A stretch of DNA of 64,000 nucleotides from Flemingiibacterium sp045634005. GTDB taxonomy: Bacteria > Bacillota > Clostridia > Oscillospirales > CAG-272. Numbering within the stretch: the stretch's first letter is position 1; each line of letters opens with the position of its first letter. The DNA lies in contig JAZQZL010000018.1 in the NCBI GenBank assembly GCA_045634005.1, positions 12,247-76,246 on the forward strand, given 5' to 3'. The notes under the pieces were generated by a model. The model did not search any database, was not told the DNA's origin, and worked only from the letters and a program-made list of their open reading frames with translations. Below are positions 8,907 through 16,910 of the stretch, one piece after another. A program made the position numbers and the translations under genes.

Positions 8907-8935
8907 TTGACAAACGTGTCTGCTTGTGATATAAT
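8907..8935 (+). promoter_or_regulatory. Consensus promoter of the tRNA-Met/tRNA-Glu unit
   Basis: TTGACA, 17-bp spacer, TATAAT: a perfect sigma-A promoter 42 bp upstream of the first tRNA. Confidence 0.9.
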
Positions 8936-8976
8936 ATTTAGGCATCGTGGTTGTAAAACGTTCACGAATGACATAT

Positions 8977-9053
8977 GGCGGAGTAGCTCAGTTGGCTAGA
9001 GCAACCGGTTCATACCCGGTAGGTCATGGGTTCAAGTCCAATCTCCGCTACCA
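8977..9053 (+). tRNA. tRNA-Met (anticodon CAT), elongator type
   Basis: 77 nt with encoded CCA. Acceptor arm GGCGGAG / CTCCGCT, D-loop AGCTCAGTTGG, anticodon loop TTCATAC, T-arm GGGTTCAAGTCC. The paired (G-U) first position argues against the initiator, which has an unpaired C1-A72. Confidence 0.96.
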
Positions 9054-9081
9054 TTTTTTCTCGGCCAATAGGTCGGGATAC

Positions 9082-9156
9082 GGCCCGTTGGTCAAGCGGT
9101 TAAGACACGGCCCTTTCACGGCTGTAACATGGGTTCGATTCCCGTACGGGTCACCA
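9082..9156 (+). tRNA. tRNA-Glu (anticodon TTC)
   Basis: 75 nt with encoded CCA. Acceptor GGCCCGT / ACGGGTC, anticodon loop CTTTCAC, T-arm GGGTTCGATTCCC. Its 3' end is duplicated at 9296-9321, as expected when an integrase uses a tRNA gene as attachment site. Confidence 0.96.
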
Positions 9157-9164
9157 AATAAAAA
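9139..9164 (+). repeat. Direct repeat 1: tRNA-Glu 3' end (attachment-site-like)
   Basis: 26 bases running from the T-arm through CCA into the downstream AAATAAAAA are repeated without mismatch 157 bp further on. Confidence 0.75.
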
Positions 9165-9166
9165 AT

Positions 9167-9189
9167 CCACCCTTTATGGGTGGTTTTTT
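9167..9189 (+). terminator. tRNA operon terminator
   Basis: CCACCC-TTTAT-GGGTGG hairpin followed by T6, right after tRNA-Glu. Confidence 0.85.
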
Positions 9190-9196
9190 ATTTGCT

Positions 9197-9234
9197 TATC
9201 TGTTTCGCAGAATCGAACCCTTCGAATTGCCGCT
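9197..9234 (+). repeat. 38-bp direct repeat, left copy
   Basis: Matches 11043-11080 at 35 of 38 positions in the same orientation. On the - strand it contains GGGTTCGATTC, resembling a tRNA T-arm. The two copies bracket the XRE gene at 9475-10581 and composite repeat B, so they may be the ends of an inserted segment. Confidence 0.7.
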
Positions 9235-9295
9235 AAACAAACGGTTATCCGCCCGAGTATGCAATTCGTGCCGCCGCGAAGCTGCGGCAGGCGAT

Positions 9296-9321
9296 TTCCC
9301 GTACGGGTCACCAAATAAAAA
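9296..9321 (+). repeat. Direct repeat 2: copy of tRNA-Glu 3' end
   Basis: Exact 26-base copy of 9139-9164. It is followed at 9315-9351 by copy 2 of the GTACCTGCGATAAAGCAG repeat. Apart from these repeats, nothing gene-like is visible in 9190-9474. Confidence 0.75.
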
Positions 9322-9474
9322 CCATCCCTTGGCGTACCTGCGATAAAGCAGTATTTTACTTCTTCTTGATGTAAAGTACTGCTTTATCTTTTCAACAATG
9401 AATTGATAATTGTTTTTTGAGAAATGTATGCTATAATATAATTACACCGGTGATAAACTTTTTGGAGGTACAAT

Positions 9475-10581
9475 ATGAACATTAAAATAGGTGCGATTAT
9501 CAAAAAACTTCGCGCAGAAAATAATATTACACAAGACACACTTGCTACTGCCATAGGGGTAACACCTCAAGCGATATCTCGCTGGGAGTCTGAAGGCGGG
9601 TATCCCGATATAGAACTTCTTCCCGCTTTGGCGGACTTTTTCTCGGTCAGCACTGATGAACTTCTCGGATACAAAATATCGGAAAGAGAACAAGAGCTTG
9701 CAAACATCAAAAAAGAATTGCGCCGTTTGGCAGAAGTGGGAACGCATCAAGAAAAGCTTTCTTTCGCCCGAGATGCGTTTGTTAAATTTCCGAACGATTG
9801 CAAAATCAAAGTTTATCTTGCTGCCTGTTTGTCGGACGAATGGAGAATTACACACGAGGAATCACTGATTCATGAATCCGAAACCCTCTGTTTATCGGTA
9901 ATTGATGACTGCCGTGATGAAGATATACGTTATGAAGCAATTTTTACTTTAAGCAGCATATATAACGAATTGGGAGAAATAAAAAAAGCGAGAAGCACAT
10001 TAGAATTGCTCTCGCCCATGAAGTACTGCCGTGAAACGGCTCTCGCTTGCGGAATTGGTGATGGAAATACAGAATTCTATATTCAAGATGAAATTGATAA
10101 ACTTACCGACAGCTTGGGATTGTCCATTCACAATCTTGTACTGCATGAAGATTTACCGGGCGATCCCTCTACTTGGGATAAAAAAATTGAAATGCTTACT
10201 ATTTCCAATCGTCTTTATGAGACGATATATGGGGACAATCTTATGTTTTATCACACTCGCCTCTCCCGAAATTATTGGTTGATCTCTACCTATAAGATTG
10301 CACAAACCAAAACGGAAGAAGCCATTGAAATTCTTGAAAAAATGTGTTATCACGCCATTGAATACGATAAAGCGTATATCAATGATCATGGCAAATTTTT
10401 CACATCAATTCTTGTCGATAAATTGATTTATCCTGAACCAAACAAAGATTTTCACGAGTGCACGGAGCATACGGAATGCTATCATATTCTCAAAAAAATG
10501 CAGCATCCTCGATATGATTGCATTCGTCAGGATCCTCGTTTCATTTCAATTATTGAAAAATTGAATCAGTATACAAAATAA
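9475..10581 (+). CDS. XRE-family HTH regulator with helical-repeat C-terminal domain
   Basis: 368 residues. HTH_3 at residues 5-63 (IIKKLRAENNITQDTLATAIG, then PQAISRWESEGGYPD). The rest is a helical, TPR-like region (KKELRRLAEVGTHQEKLSFARDAF, then IFTLSSIYNELGEIKKARSTLELL). This architecture is common in Clostridia in regulators thought to bind peptides or small ligands. ATG 9475 follows TTTGGAGGT, with a TATAAT at 9432-9437. It is the only gene between the two 38-bp direct repeats, so it is probably cargo of the inserted segment. Confidence 0.82.
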   Translation: MNIKIGAIIKKLRAENNITQDTLATAIGVTPQAISRWESEGGYPDIELLPALADFFSVSTDELLGYKISEREQELANIKKELRRLAEVGTHQEKLSFARDAFVKFPNDCKIKVYLAACLSDEWRITHEESLIHESETLCLSVIDDCRDEDIRYEAIFTLSSIYNELGEIKKARSTLELLSPMKYCRETALACGIGDGNTEFYIQDEIDKLTDSLGLSIHNLVLHEDLPGDPSTWDKKIEMLTISNRLYETIYGDNLMFYHTRLSRNYWLISTYKIAQTKTEEAIEILEKMCYHAIEYDKAYINDHGKFFTSILVDKLIYPEPNKDFHECTEHTECYHILKKMQHPRYDCIRQDPRFISIIEKLNQYTK

Positions 10582-10612
10582 GTTATTCAGCCCCGCCTTG
10601 CGCGGGGCTTTG

Positions 10613-10980
10613 CTTTTGTGCCCACAAAAGCAGTGCTTGTCAGGAAAAATAGATGGGCTTTCGAGATGCACAAAGCAAAGGCTCCCTTGTGTAAAGGGAA
10701 CTGTCGCAAAGCGACTGAGGGATTGTTTTACGATGACTTTTTGTTTTTACAATCTCTCCGTCACGGCAAGCCGTGCCACCTCCCTTTACACAAGGGAGGC
10801 TCTTTACTGCCCGACAGTACACCTGTAAGATATAACACACTATACCTTGCAGGGCAAGTAGTGTGAAAAGGAGTACGGACATTTGTGCGTACTCCTTTTG
10901 TGTAGGGCGGGGATTTATCTCCCGCCGCTTTATTTGATTTAAACCGTTCGTAACGGCGGCACCAAGGCACCGCCCTACAA
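10613..10980. repeat. Composite repeat B (second copy of the five-module repeat)
   Basis: Accounts for most of the gene-free stretch 10582-11078. Modules match composite A in order: hairpin module; 128-bp element 10677-10804 with AAGGCTCCCTTGTG inverted ends; MobV-site-like TATAGTGTGTTA on the - strand (10844-10833) next to a CTTGC-AGG-GCAAG hairpin; AAAAGGAGTACGG hairpin (10866-10899); and GTAGGGCGG / CCGCCCTAC element (10902-10978). Copy 3 of the GTACCTGCGAT repeat follows in reverse at 10998-11036, then the 38-bp direct repeat at 11043-11080. Confidence 0.85.
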
Positions 10981-11042
10981 TGTTTCGGAAAGTCAATCTG
11001 CTCTATCGCAGGTACCCCTTGTGGATGGTTTTTTGTTTTGTG

Positions 11043-11080
11043 TATCTGTTTCGTCGAATCGAACCCCTCGAATTGCCGCT
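11043..11080 (+). repeat. 38-bp direct repeat, right copy
   Basis: Pairs with 9197-9234. It supplies the last two bases of the stop codon of the truncated PdxR-like gene. Confidence 0.7.
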
Positions 11081-12170
11081 ATTCCCCCATCATCTCGCGC
11101 CGTTTCTTCCGTCTTACACGGTTGATATGCCGCTCGAAGTCGCCGCTGTTTATAAGTCGAGCTAAAACGAGCTGTACGTACGTTGGGACCGTACAGGAGT
11201 AAAATCCAAGCTTCTTTTCAAATTCCGCCGTAATACCCTTCGGTAAAACCATATACGCCGTACGAAACGACGTGGAAACAGTCTTTGAAAAGGTGTTCAT
11301 ATAAATGACGTTATCACTGTCCGTGTGCGTGAACAACGTTTCTTCAGGCTTTTTGGATACCGAAAACTCCGACTCAAAGTCGTCCTCTATGATATATCTG
11401 CCCGATATACTCGCCCAGCGCAGATACTCGTGCCGCTTCGACGCACTTGCCGATACGCCGCTCGGGAAGCTTCTGTACGGCGATATATGCAAAACATCGG
11501 CATGGGTACTTTGAAGCGCCGAGCTCTCTATGCCGTCGTTGCCGAGCAAAAGCATTTCAAGCGGCACGTCGGCGGCGCGGTAGACCGCTTCGATCTTCTT
11601 ATACGACGGCGACTCTATCGCGTACACACACTCACGTCCGAAAAATTCAACTATAAGGCTGTAAAGATACTCCGAGCCAGAGCCTATGATTATCTGCCCG
11701 TGCTCTGCAAAAACGCCGCGGCTTCGCGCAAGATAGTGGCATATCGCCTCGCGAAGCTCATACGCACCAAAGCTCGGCGATCTATCAAGTATCCCCTCGC
11801 CGTAATCGTTCATAACGGCGCGCATAGCCTTTGAGAGCACAGAAAACGGAAACTGCTCTGACTGTACGCCCTCACTTTTTGCTGTGCGGCGAGTATACTC
11901 CACCGCCGACGGGCTTGCAAATCCGTCATCCATCCGAAAGATAACGAAATATCCGCTTCGCTCGCGCGGCTCAATATAGCCCTCGTCGCAGAGCAGCGCG
12001 TACGCGTGCTCTGCCGTAACTACGCTAACGCCCGTTTCCTCGCACAGCATACGCTTCGAGGGGAGCTTCGCACCGTACGGATACATGCCACCAACAATAT
12101 CCGCACGAAGCTGACGGTATAGCTGCAGATATGCCGCAACGCTTGAATTTTTGTCTATCGAATATTTCAT
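11079..12170 (-). CDS. MocR/PdxR-type GntR-aminotransferase fusion regulator, C-terminally truncated
   Basis: 363 residues, against roughly 460-480 for the family. Residues 5-75 are a GntR winged helix (AAYLQLYRQLRADIVGGMYPYGAKLPSKR). From about 95 on is a fold-type I aminotransferase domain with the PLP lysine in NTFSKTVSTSFRTAYM. It stops after FERHINRVRRKKRREMMGE, where relatives continue about 100 residues. The TAG stop is formed at the exact edge of the 38-bp direct repeat, so inserted DNA has cut off the 3' end. The divergent B6 kinase and transporter genes identify it as a probable vitamin B6 salvage activator. It may now be inactive or constitutive. Confidence 0.85.
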   Translation of the reverse strand: MKYSIDKNSSVAAYLQLYRQLRADIVGGMYPYGAKLPSKRMLCEETGVSVVTAEHAYALLCDEGYIEPRERSGYFVIFRMDDGFASPSAVEYTRRTAKSEGVQSEQFPFSVLSKAMRAVMNDYGEGILDRSPSFGAYELREAICHYLARSRGVFAEHGQIIIGSGSEYLYSLIVEFFGRECVYAIESPSYKKIEAVYRAADVPLEMLLLGNDGIESSALQSTHADVLHISPYRSFPSGVSASASKRHEYLRWASISGRYIIEDDFESEFSVSKKPEETLFTHTDSDNVIYMNTFSKTVSTSFRTAYMVLPKGITAEFEKKLGFYSCTVPTYVQLVLARLINSGDFERHINRVRRKKRREMMGE

Positions 12171-12264
12171 CTGGTTATATACAATTCTCCTATTTTGATT
12201 ATTTTCATATATCCAAATATATTATATAATACTTTTTAGAAAAAATCAATAGAGGGATATAAAT

Positions 12265-13095
12265 ATGCCACACAATCATCAAAAAAAGATAGCGGTCATA
12301 AACGATTTCTGCGGCTTCGGACGTTGCTCGCTCGCCGTGTCGATACCGATAATCTCCGCTATGCAGATACAGTGCTGTCCCCTGCCGACCTCGATCTTCT
12401 CAAATCACACAGGCTTCGATAGCTTCTATTTCACGGATTTCACCGAGCATATGAATGCTTACGCCGCCGAGTGGGAAAAGCTCGATCTTAAATTCAGCGG
12501 TATTCTTACGGGATTTCTCGGCTCACCCGAGCAGATTGAAATAGTAATTCACTTTTTGGAGCGCTTCAAAAAAGACGGCACCGTTACGGTAATAGATCCC
12601 GTAATGGGTGACTACGGCCGTCTTTACCCTACGTATTCACCGCTTCTCGCAAAGAAAATGCGTCAGCTTGCTGCAAAAGCCGACATACTCACACCCAATC
12701 TCACCGAAGCCTGCATACTCACCGATACAGCGTACCGCACAGATATAAGCGAGCGCGAGCTTGTGGATATTTGCGAAAATCTCGGCGCGATAGGCCCTGA
12801 TAAGATCGTAATATCCGGCCTTGAGCGTGGCGATGATCTTGAAAACTTCGTTTGGTCTAAAGGCACCGAGCCGACGGTTATCCGCGAGCACAAGGTAGGT
12901 CCCTGCCGTTCGGGCACGGGCGACGTTTTCTCGTCGATGATAGCCGCCAACGCCGTCAAGGGCGTTGATTTTACGGAGTCAGTACGCCTCGCATCTGCAT
13001 TTATAGCAAAGGTACTTCGCCGCACGCTCGAGCTTGATCTTCCCGGCACGGACGGAATTTGCTTTGAAGAATATTTATCTGAAATAAACGGGTGA
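12265..13095 (+). CDS. pdxK: Pyridoxal/pyridoxamine kinase (PfkB-ribokinase superfamily)
   Basis: 276 residues. It phosphorylates pyridoxal, pyridoxine or pyridoxamine with ATP for PLP salvage. Motifs: NDFCGFGRCSLAVSIPIISA near the N-terminus, DPVMGDYGRLYPTYSP (residues about 111-126), ILTPNLTEA, and the ATP/anion-hole GPCRSGTGDVFSS near 215 with the catalytic Asp in GTGD. ATG 12265 follows GAGGGATA. It is divergent from the PdxR-like gene and followed directly by an ECF S component, making a B6 salvage locus. A ThiD-like hydroxymethylpyrimidine kinase is the alternative; the neighbours favour B6. Confidence 0.9.
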   Translation: MPHNHQKKIAVINDFCGFGRCSLAVSIPIISAMQIQCCPLPTSIFSNHTGFDSFYFTDFTEHMNAYAAEWEKLDLKFSGILTGFLGSPEQIEIVIHFLERFKKDGTVTVIDPVMGDYGRLYPTYSPLLAKKMRQLAAKADILTPNLTEACILTDTAYRTDISERELVDICENLGAIGPDKIVISGLERGDDLENFVWSKGTEPTVIREHKVGPCRSGTGDVFSSMIAANAVKGVDFTESVRLASAFIAKVLRRTLELDLPGTDGICFEEYLSEING

Positions 13096-13100
13096 CTACC

Positions 13101-13595
13101 ATGAAAAACAAAATTAGGCTTATCTGCATCACGGGAATATTCACCGCGTTGATATTCATATTCACCGCGTACGTTCATATCCCAAGCCACACGGGATACA
13201 CACACATCGGCGACGCATTTATATACCTTGCTGCGTGTCTTTTGCCGTATCCTTACGCTATGATCGCTGGATCGGCAGGCGCACTTTTCGCCGATCTTTT
13301 CACGGGATACGCAATATGGGCACCCGCTTCTGTAATAATCAAGGCGTTGTACGTGCTTTTCTTCTCGCGCCGTCAGAGTATACTCTCCGTACGCAGTCTC
13401 GTCGCTTTGTTTCCTTCCGCACTTATATGTATCGGTGGATACTATCTCTACGAGGCGATAATTACCGCCAACCTCATCGCACCGCTTGCAGGCATTCCCG
13501 GGTACGTAATTCAGTCGGCATCAAGCTCTGTTGTCTTTTTAGTCCTCGGTGCAATTTTTGATAAAGCCAAGCTTCGCGAGCGCATTCTGAAATAA
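13101..13595 (+). CDS. ECF transporter S component, probable vitamin B6 type (PdxU-like)
   Basis: 164 residues with five or six membrane helices. It opens with ICITGIFTALIFIFTAYVHIPSHTGYTHIGDAFIYLAA, the HxGDA-type signature of small S components, and continues with AMIAGSAGALFADLFTGYAIWAPASVIIKALYVLFF. I use ATG 13101; a GTG at 13092 overlapping the kinase stop is possible. Position behind pdxK, in the same frame of regulation as the PdxR-like gene, suggests pyridoxine or pyridoxal as substrate. It needs the shared Ecf energising module, which is not in this window. Confidence 0.85.
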   Translation: MKNKIRLICITGIFTALIFIFTAYVHIPSHTGYTHIGDAFIYLAACLLPYPYAMIAGSAGALFADLFTGYAIWAPASVIIKALYVLFFSRRQSILSVRSLVALFPSALICIGGYYLYEAIITANLIAPLAGIPGYVIQSASSSVVFLVLGAIFDKAKLRERILK

Positions 13596-13598
13596 AAA

Positions 13599-13626
13599 AC
13601 GAGCCTTACGAAATCGTAAGGCTCGT
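13599..13626. terminator. Bidirectional terminator
   Basis: Stem ACGAGCCTTACGA / TCGTAAGGCTCGT flanked by A-run and T-run, between the B6 operon and the convergent lipoprotein gene. Confidence 0.9.
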
Positions 13627-13639
13627 TTTTTGTTTTAAG

Positions 13640-14755
13640 TTATTCTGCCGCTTCGGTATCAGCGGTGTCCTCAGTTTCGAGGTTTTCTACTACGTTGCCG
13701 TTTTCAGCAATGAATGCGGGAATGATTTCCTGGAAGAGCATATACTGCTTGATATAGGGCTTGCCCATTTCCGCAACGTACTGTGTGTAACCTGCCTCGT
13801 CGATCTGCTCGTCACTTACGGTGAGATTTTCAGCCTCGGCAATAGCCTGAGCCGCAAGATAAAGTCCTGCGTCAGAGGTGTAGGTTTCCATATTAGCCTC
13901 GATGTACGCGTCCTTGCTCTCGTGGCCGTAGTAGGTAGCGAGATAGTCCTCAACGCTCATTCCGTACATGCTTGCATAGTACTCAAGGTTGGAGATGTCG
14001 AGATCGATAATATAGTTGAGTGCCGCCTCGGGAATCTCGGAAACCTCTGCCTTATCAAGCAGCTCCGTAAAGAAGTAGAAGCGTGCGCTTGCAACAAGCC
14101 ATTCTTCAATGTCCGCAACAAGCTCGTCAGAAGTGGTAAAGCCGTAATCAGCCGCGATATCATCGTTGAGCTCTGCCTTTATAATGTCACCGTGAATATG
14201 GTTAACAGTAATGCTAAAGGTTGCGTCCTTGCCGTTAAGCTCTTCATTGCCGTAATCCTCGGGGAAGGTTACCTCGATGTCAAACTTTTCGCCCGATGCG
14301 TGGCCGATAAGCTGCTCAAGAAAATCGTCAATGTAGTTGGTTACGCCGATAGTTACGTCAGTACCAAGACCGCCGGTGTTGCCGCCGTCGAACTCAATAC
14401 CGTCAATGTAGCCAACGTAGTCGATGTTTACGGTATCGCCATCCTTAATAAGAATGGTAGGATCGGTAACTTCAACGTAGGTGTCGTACTGCGCGAGAAC
14501 CTCATCAATCTGTGCCTGAACGTCTTTCTCGGAAGCCTCGATCAGGTTTCTCGTAACGTCAATGCCCTTGTACTCGGGAAGGGTTACAAAGTCGAGTGCG
14601 CGTACGCCCTCAAAGTAGCCGTTCTCGTCAAGTCCCTGGCTGTACGAAGAAACATCAGCTTCGTCTCCCGCATTATCATCTTTACAGGATACGAGAGTTG
14701 CTCCGAGCATAGCTCCTGCCAAAAGGAGTGCTAAAATTTTGCTTTTCTTGTTCAT
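13640..14755 (-). CDS. Trigger-factor-like peptidyl-prolyl isomerase lipoprotein
   Basis: 371 residues from ATG 14755 (GGAG seven bases upstream). Signal peptide with lipobox LVSC near residue 23 (ALLLAGAMLGATLVSCKDD), so it is anchored outside the membrane. Residues about 95-185 are an FKBP-type domain (GDTVNIDYVGYIDGIEFDGG; FDIEVTFPEDYGNEELNGKDATF) and the remainder resembles the helical chaperone arms of trigger factor. The ribosome-binding N-terminal domain of Tig is absent. A role in folding exported proteins, like PrsA, is inferred. It is last in the aroB-aroA-DUF362-ispE gene run. Confidence 0.85.
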   Translation of the reverse strand: MNKKSKILALLLAGAMLGATLVSCKDDNAGDEADVSSYSQGLDENGYFEGVRALDFVTLPEYKGIDVTRNLIEASEKDVQAQIDEVLAQYDTYVEVTDPTILIKDGDTVNIDYVGYIDGIEFDGGNTGGLGTDVTIGVTNYIDDFLEQLIGHASGEKFDIEVTFPEDYGNEELNGKDATFSITVNHIHGDIIKAELNDDIAADYGFTTSDELVADIEEWLVASARFYFFTELLDKAEVSEIPEAALNYIIDLDISNLEYYASMYGMSVEDYLATYYGHESKDAYIEANMETYTSDAGLYLAAQAIAEAENLTVSDEQIDEAGYTQYVAEMGKPYIKQYMLFQEIIPAFIAENGNVVENLETEDTADTEAAE

Positions 14756-14810
14756 TGGTATTCTCCATTTCTTGCTTTCGCAATTTATTTTTATATTTCC
14801 CACCTGCATA

Positions 14811-15692
14811 TCAGTTTGCAGGATAATAGGGCTTTGTTAAATGTGCGGTGATTCCTTGTTTTTCAAGAGCGTCTACCGCCAAAAGTGCCGTTTTTTCATC
14901 GGCAAATACACCAAACACAGACGGACCGCTTCCGCTCATCATAGCCTTGAGCGCTCCGGCGCCTGAAAGAGTATCCCGAATAAGTCGAGCGACTTCGCGC
15001 TCGGGCAGAACAACAGATTCAAAAATGTTAGTCATTTCCGATGCTACGGCGGTGATATCACCGCTCTCGATTGCGCTGGCGAGTTTATCCGAGGACACGT
15101 CACGCGTTTCGTAGTCATACATCTCGTCAAGCCGCGCATACGCCCACGGCGTAGATACGCCCTCGCCGGCACACGCCACAACGATAAAGCAATCGGGAAG
15201 CTTTGCACACGGCGAGCATATTTCGCCGATCCCGCGCGTCACGGCTATTCCCTGCCGCACGCAGAACGGCACGTCTGCACCGATGCGTGCGCCAAGCGCG
15301 CATATCTCGTCAATATCCAACCCTGTGCCGTAAAGCTCATTCAGCGCGAGCAGAGTAGTCGCCGCATCGGAGCTTCCGCCACCAAGCCCTGCCGCCATCG
15401 GTATATGCTTTTCGAGGTACACCGTGACATCGGATTCATCTGCTTTCGTATGATCGAAAAACAGCTTCGCCGCGCGGTACACAAGATTTTTCTCATCGAG
15501 CGGCACCCGAGTGTCGTTACATTCAAGTATTATGCTGCGTCCGTCGCGCACACGCCTTGTAAAGGTGAGCGTGTCAAATAGGTCAACCGTCTGCATAATG
15601 CTTTCGATGTTATGGTATCCGTCGGGACGGCGTGAGGTCACCTCGAGGTATAAGTTTATCTTTGCGGGTGCGTTTAATTGGAGTTCTGTCAT
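14811..15692 (-). CDS. ispE: 4-diphosphocytidyl-2-C-methyl-D-erythritol kinase
   Basis: 293 residues, GHMP kinase fold. ATP-dependent phosphorylation step of the MEP pathway to isopentenyl diphosphate. Motifs: APAKINLYLEVTSRRPDGYHNIESIMQ at the start, the phosphate loop PMAAGLGGGSSDAATTL near residues 95-111, and MMSGSGPSVFGVF near 260. It begins seven bases after the DUF362 gene, so it belongs to the same transcript as that gene and aroA. The MEP route supplies undecaprenyl phosphate for the wall genes further right. Confidence 0.96.
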   Translation of the reverse strand: MTELQLNAPAKINLYLEVTSRRPDGYHNIESIMQTVDLFDTLTFTRRVRDGRSIILECNDTRVPLDEKNLVYRAAKLFFDHTKADESDVTVYLEKHIPMAAGLGGGSSDAATTLLALNELYGTGLDIDEICALGARIGADVPFCVRQGIAVTRGIGEICSPCAKLPDCFIVVACAGEGVSTPWAYARLDEMYDYETRDVSSDKLASAIESGDITAVASEMTNIFESVVLPEREVARLIRDTLSGAGALKAMMSGSGPSVFGVFADEKTALLAVDALEKQGITAHLTKPYYPAN

Positions 15693-15698
15693 GCTAAA

Positions 15699-16889
15699 TC
15701 ACCCTCCAATAAGCTTAATAATTGGATTTTTCTTTATCTTTACCGCCTTAAAGGGACAAAGCTCCTGACAACAGTAGCACTTGATGCAATCACTGTCAAT
15801 AATAAACGCCTGCTTTTTTCCGTTTGGCGTTTTACGCATCTCAATGGTATGCCTCGGACAGCTTCGCTCGCACTCCGCACATCCTACGCACACCTTTTTA
15901 TTTATCACGGGACGCGGCTGAAGCCACGTGTTAAGCCGTCCGCCGAACATAGTCGGTAGCTTTGCAAGAAGTGAGCTTCCAAGACGTCCGCCGCCCGTGT
16001 CGGGTTTCTTAAAATCGCTTACCGTGAACCCTTCTATCGGCTCGTCGGACACAAGCGTTACGTCCTCAACACGCTGGGCGCCAAGTCCGCGGCGGCTGCC
16101 TTCGTCAAGCATTATTATGCCGTCGGCGCCGATTATCTTCGCACCCACGTTGTCTACCGTGAAGGGATTTATACCCGATATGAGGCACTCCATTTTTCTT
16201 GGATTACCGCCCGTCGGGCCATTGCCCTCCATTGCAAGAATTCCGTCGAGCACGTTAAATGTCGGCTTATTATCGAGATGCATCTGACAAAGATCAACGA
16301 GCATCGAGCCGAAATCGCTGTAGTTCGGGAAGCGCGCGTGCATCTCAAATTTCGTAACGCCGGGAACCGTGCCGAAATAGTTTTTGACCGCGCCGCTGTA
16401 ACCCGTCAGCGCGTGGCTTTTTAGCTTCGCAAGATTTACGATCACGTCCGCGTCGAGTATCGGCGTGATTATCGAGAACATCTTCGAGGTCTTTCCCTTC
16501 GGCGCTTCCACGTCACGTGCGCTAACATCAAAATTCAGGCGCACGCCGTACTTTTCTGCTATCGCTGTTATTCCACAGCCCTTATACGTAGCCGAAAGCG
16601 TCTGCGGTGTATACAAACCGCCGGGGCTTTCCGCAATCACTATATCCTTTGCGCTGTCCTTAAGTATGCGAATTACCGCCTCAAGCACCGCCGGATGTGT
16701 AGTTGCCGCCGCTTCAGGACTTTTCTTCATAACAAGATTCGGCTTTATCGCAACTATCTTATTTTCAAACATATGAGCTATGCCAAGCCGCGAAATTTGC
16801 AAGCGGAGCACGCTCTCGATAAGCTCCACGTCGTACGAGCCTACGCGGTCAAGTGCGACGGGTGTGGTTTTGTCTATATTAAATTCCAT
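15699..16889 (-). CDS. DUF362 protein with C-terminal 2x[4Fe-4S] ferredoxin domain
   Basis: 396 residues. Residues about 15-290 are DUF362 (VAIKPNLVMKKSPEAAATTHPAVLEAVI, then LAKLKSHALTGYSGAVKNYFGTVPG). The end carries two clusters: CVGCAECERSCPRHTIEM and CIKCYCCQELCPFKAVKI. The family is widespread in anaerobes and its reaction is not established; a redox role is suggested by the clusters. ATG 16889 follows GGAGCGG. It lies between aroA and ispE with short gaps, but neither pathway needs such a protein. Confidence 0.88.
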   Translation of the reverse strand: MEFNIDKTTPVALDRVGSYDVELIESVLRLQISRLGIAHMFENKIVAIKPNLVMKKSPEAAATTHPAVLEAVIRILKDSAKDIVIAESPGGLYTPQTLSATYKGCGITAIAEKYGVRLNFDVSARDVEAPKGKTSKMFSIITPILDADVIVNLAKLKSHALTGYSGAVKNYFGTVPGVTKFEMHARFPNYSDFGSMLVDLCQMHLDNKPTFNVLDGILAMEGNGPTGGNPRKMECLISGINPFTVDNVGAKIIGADGIIMLDEGSRRGLGAQRVEDVTLVSDEPIEGFTVSDFKKPDTGGGRLGSSLLAKLPTMFGGRLNTWLQPRPVINKKVCVGCAECERSCPRHTIEMRKTPNGKKQAFIIDSDCIKCYCCQELCPFKAVKIKKNPIIKLIGG

Positions 16890-16910
16890 TTCCGCCGCTC
16901 CTTTTGCCTT

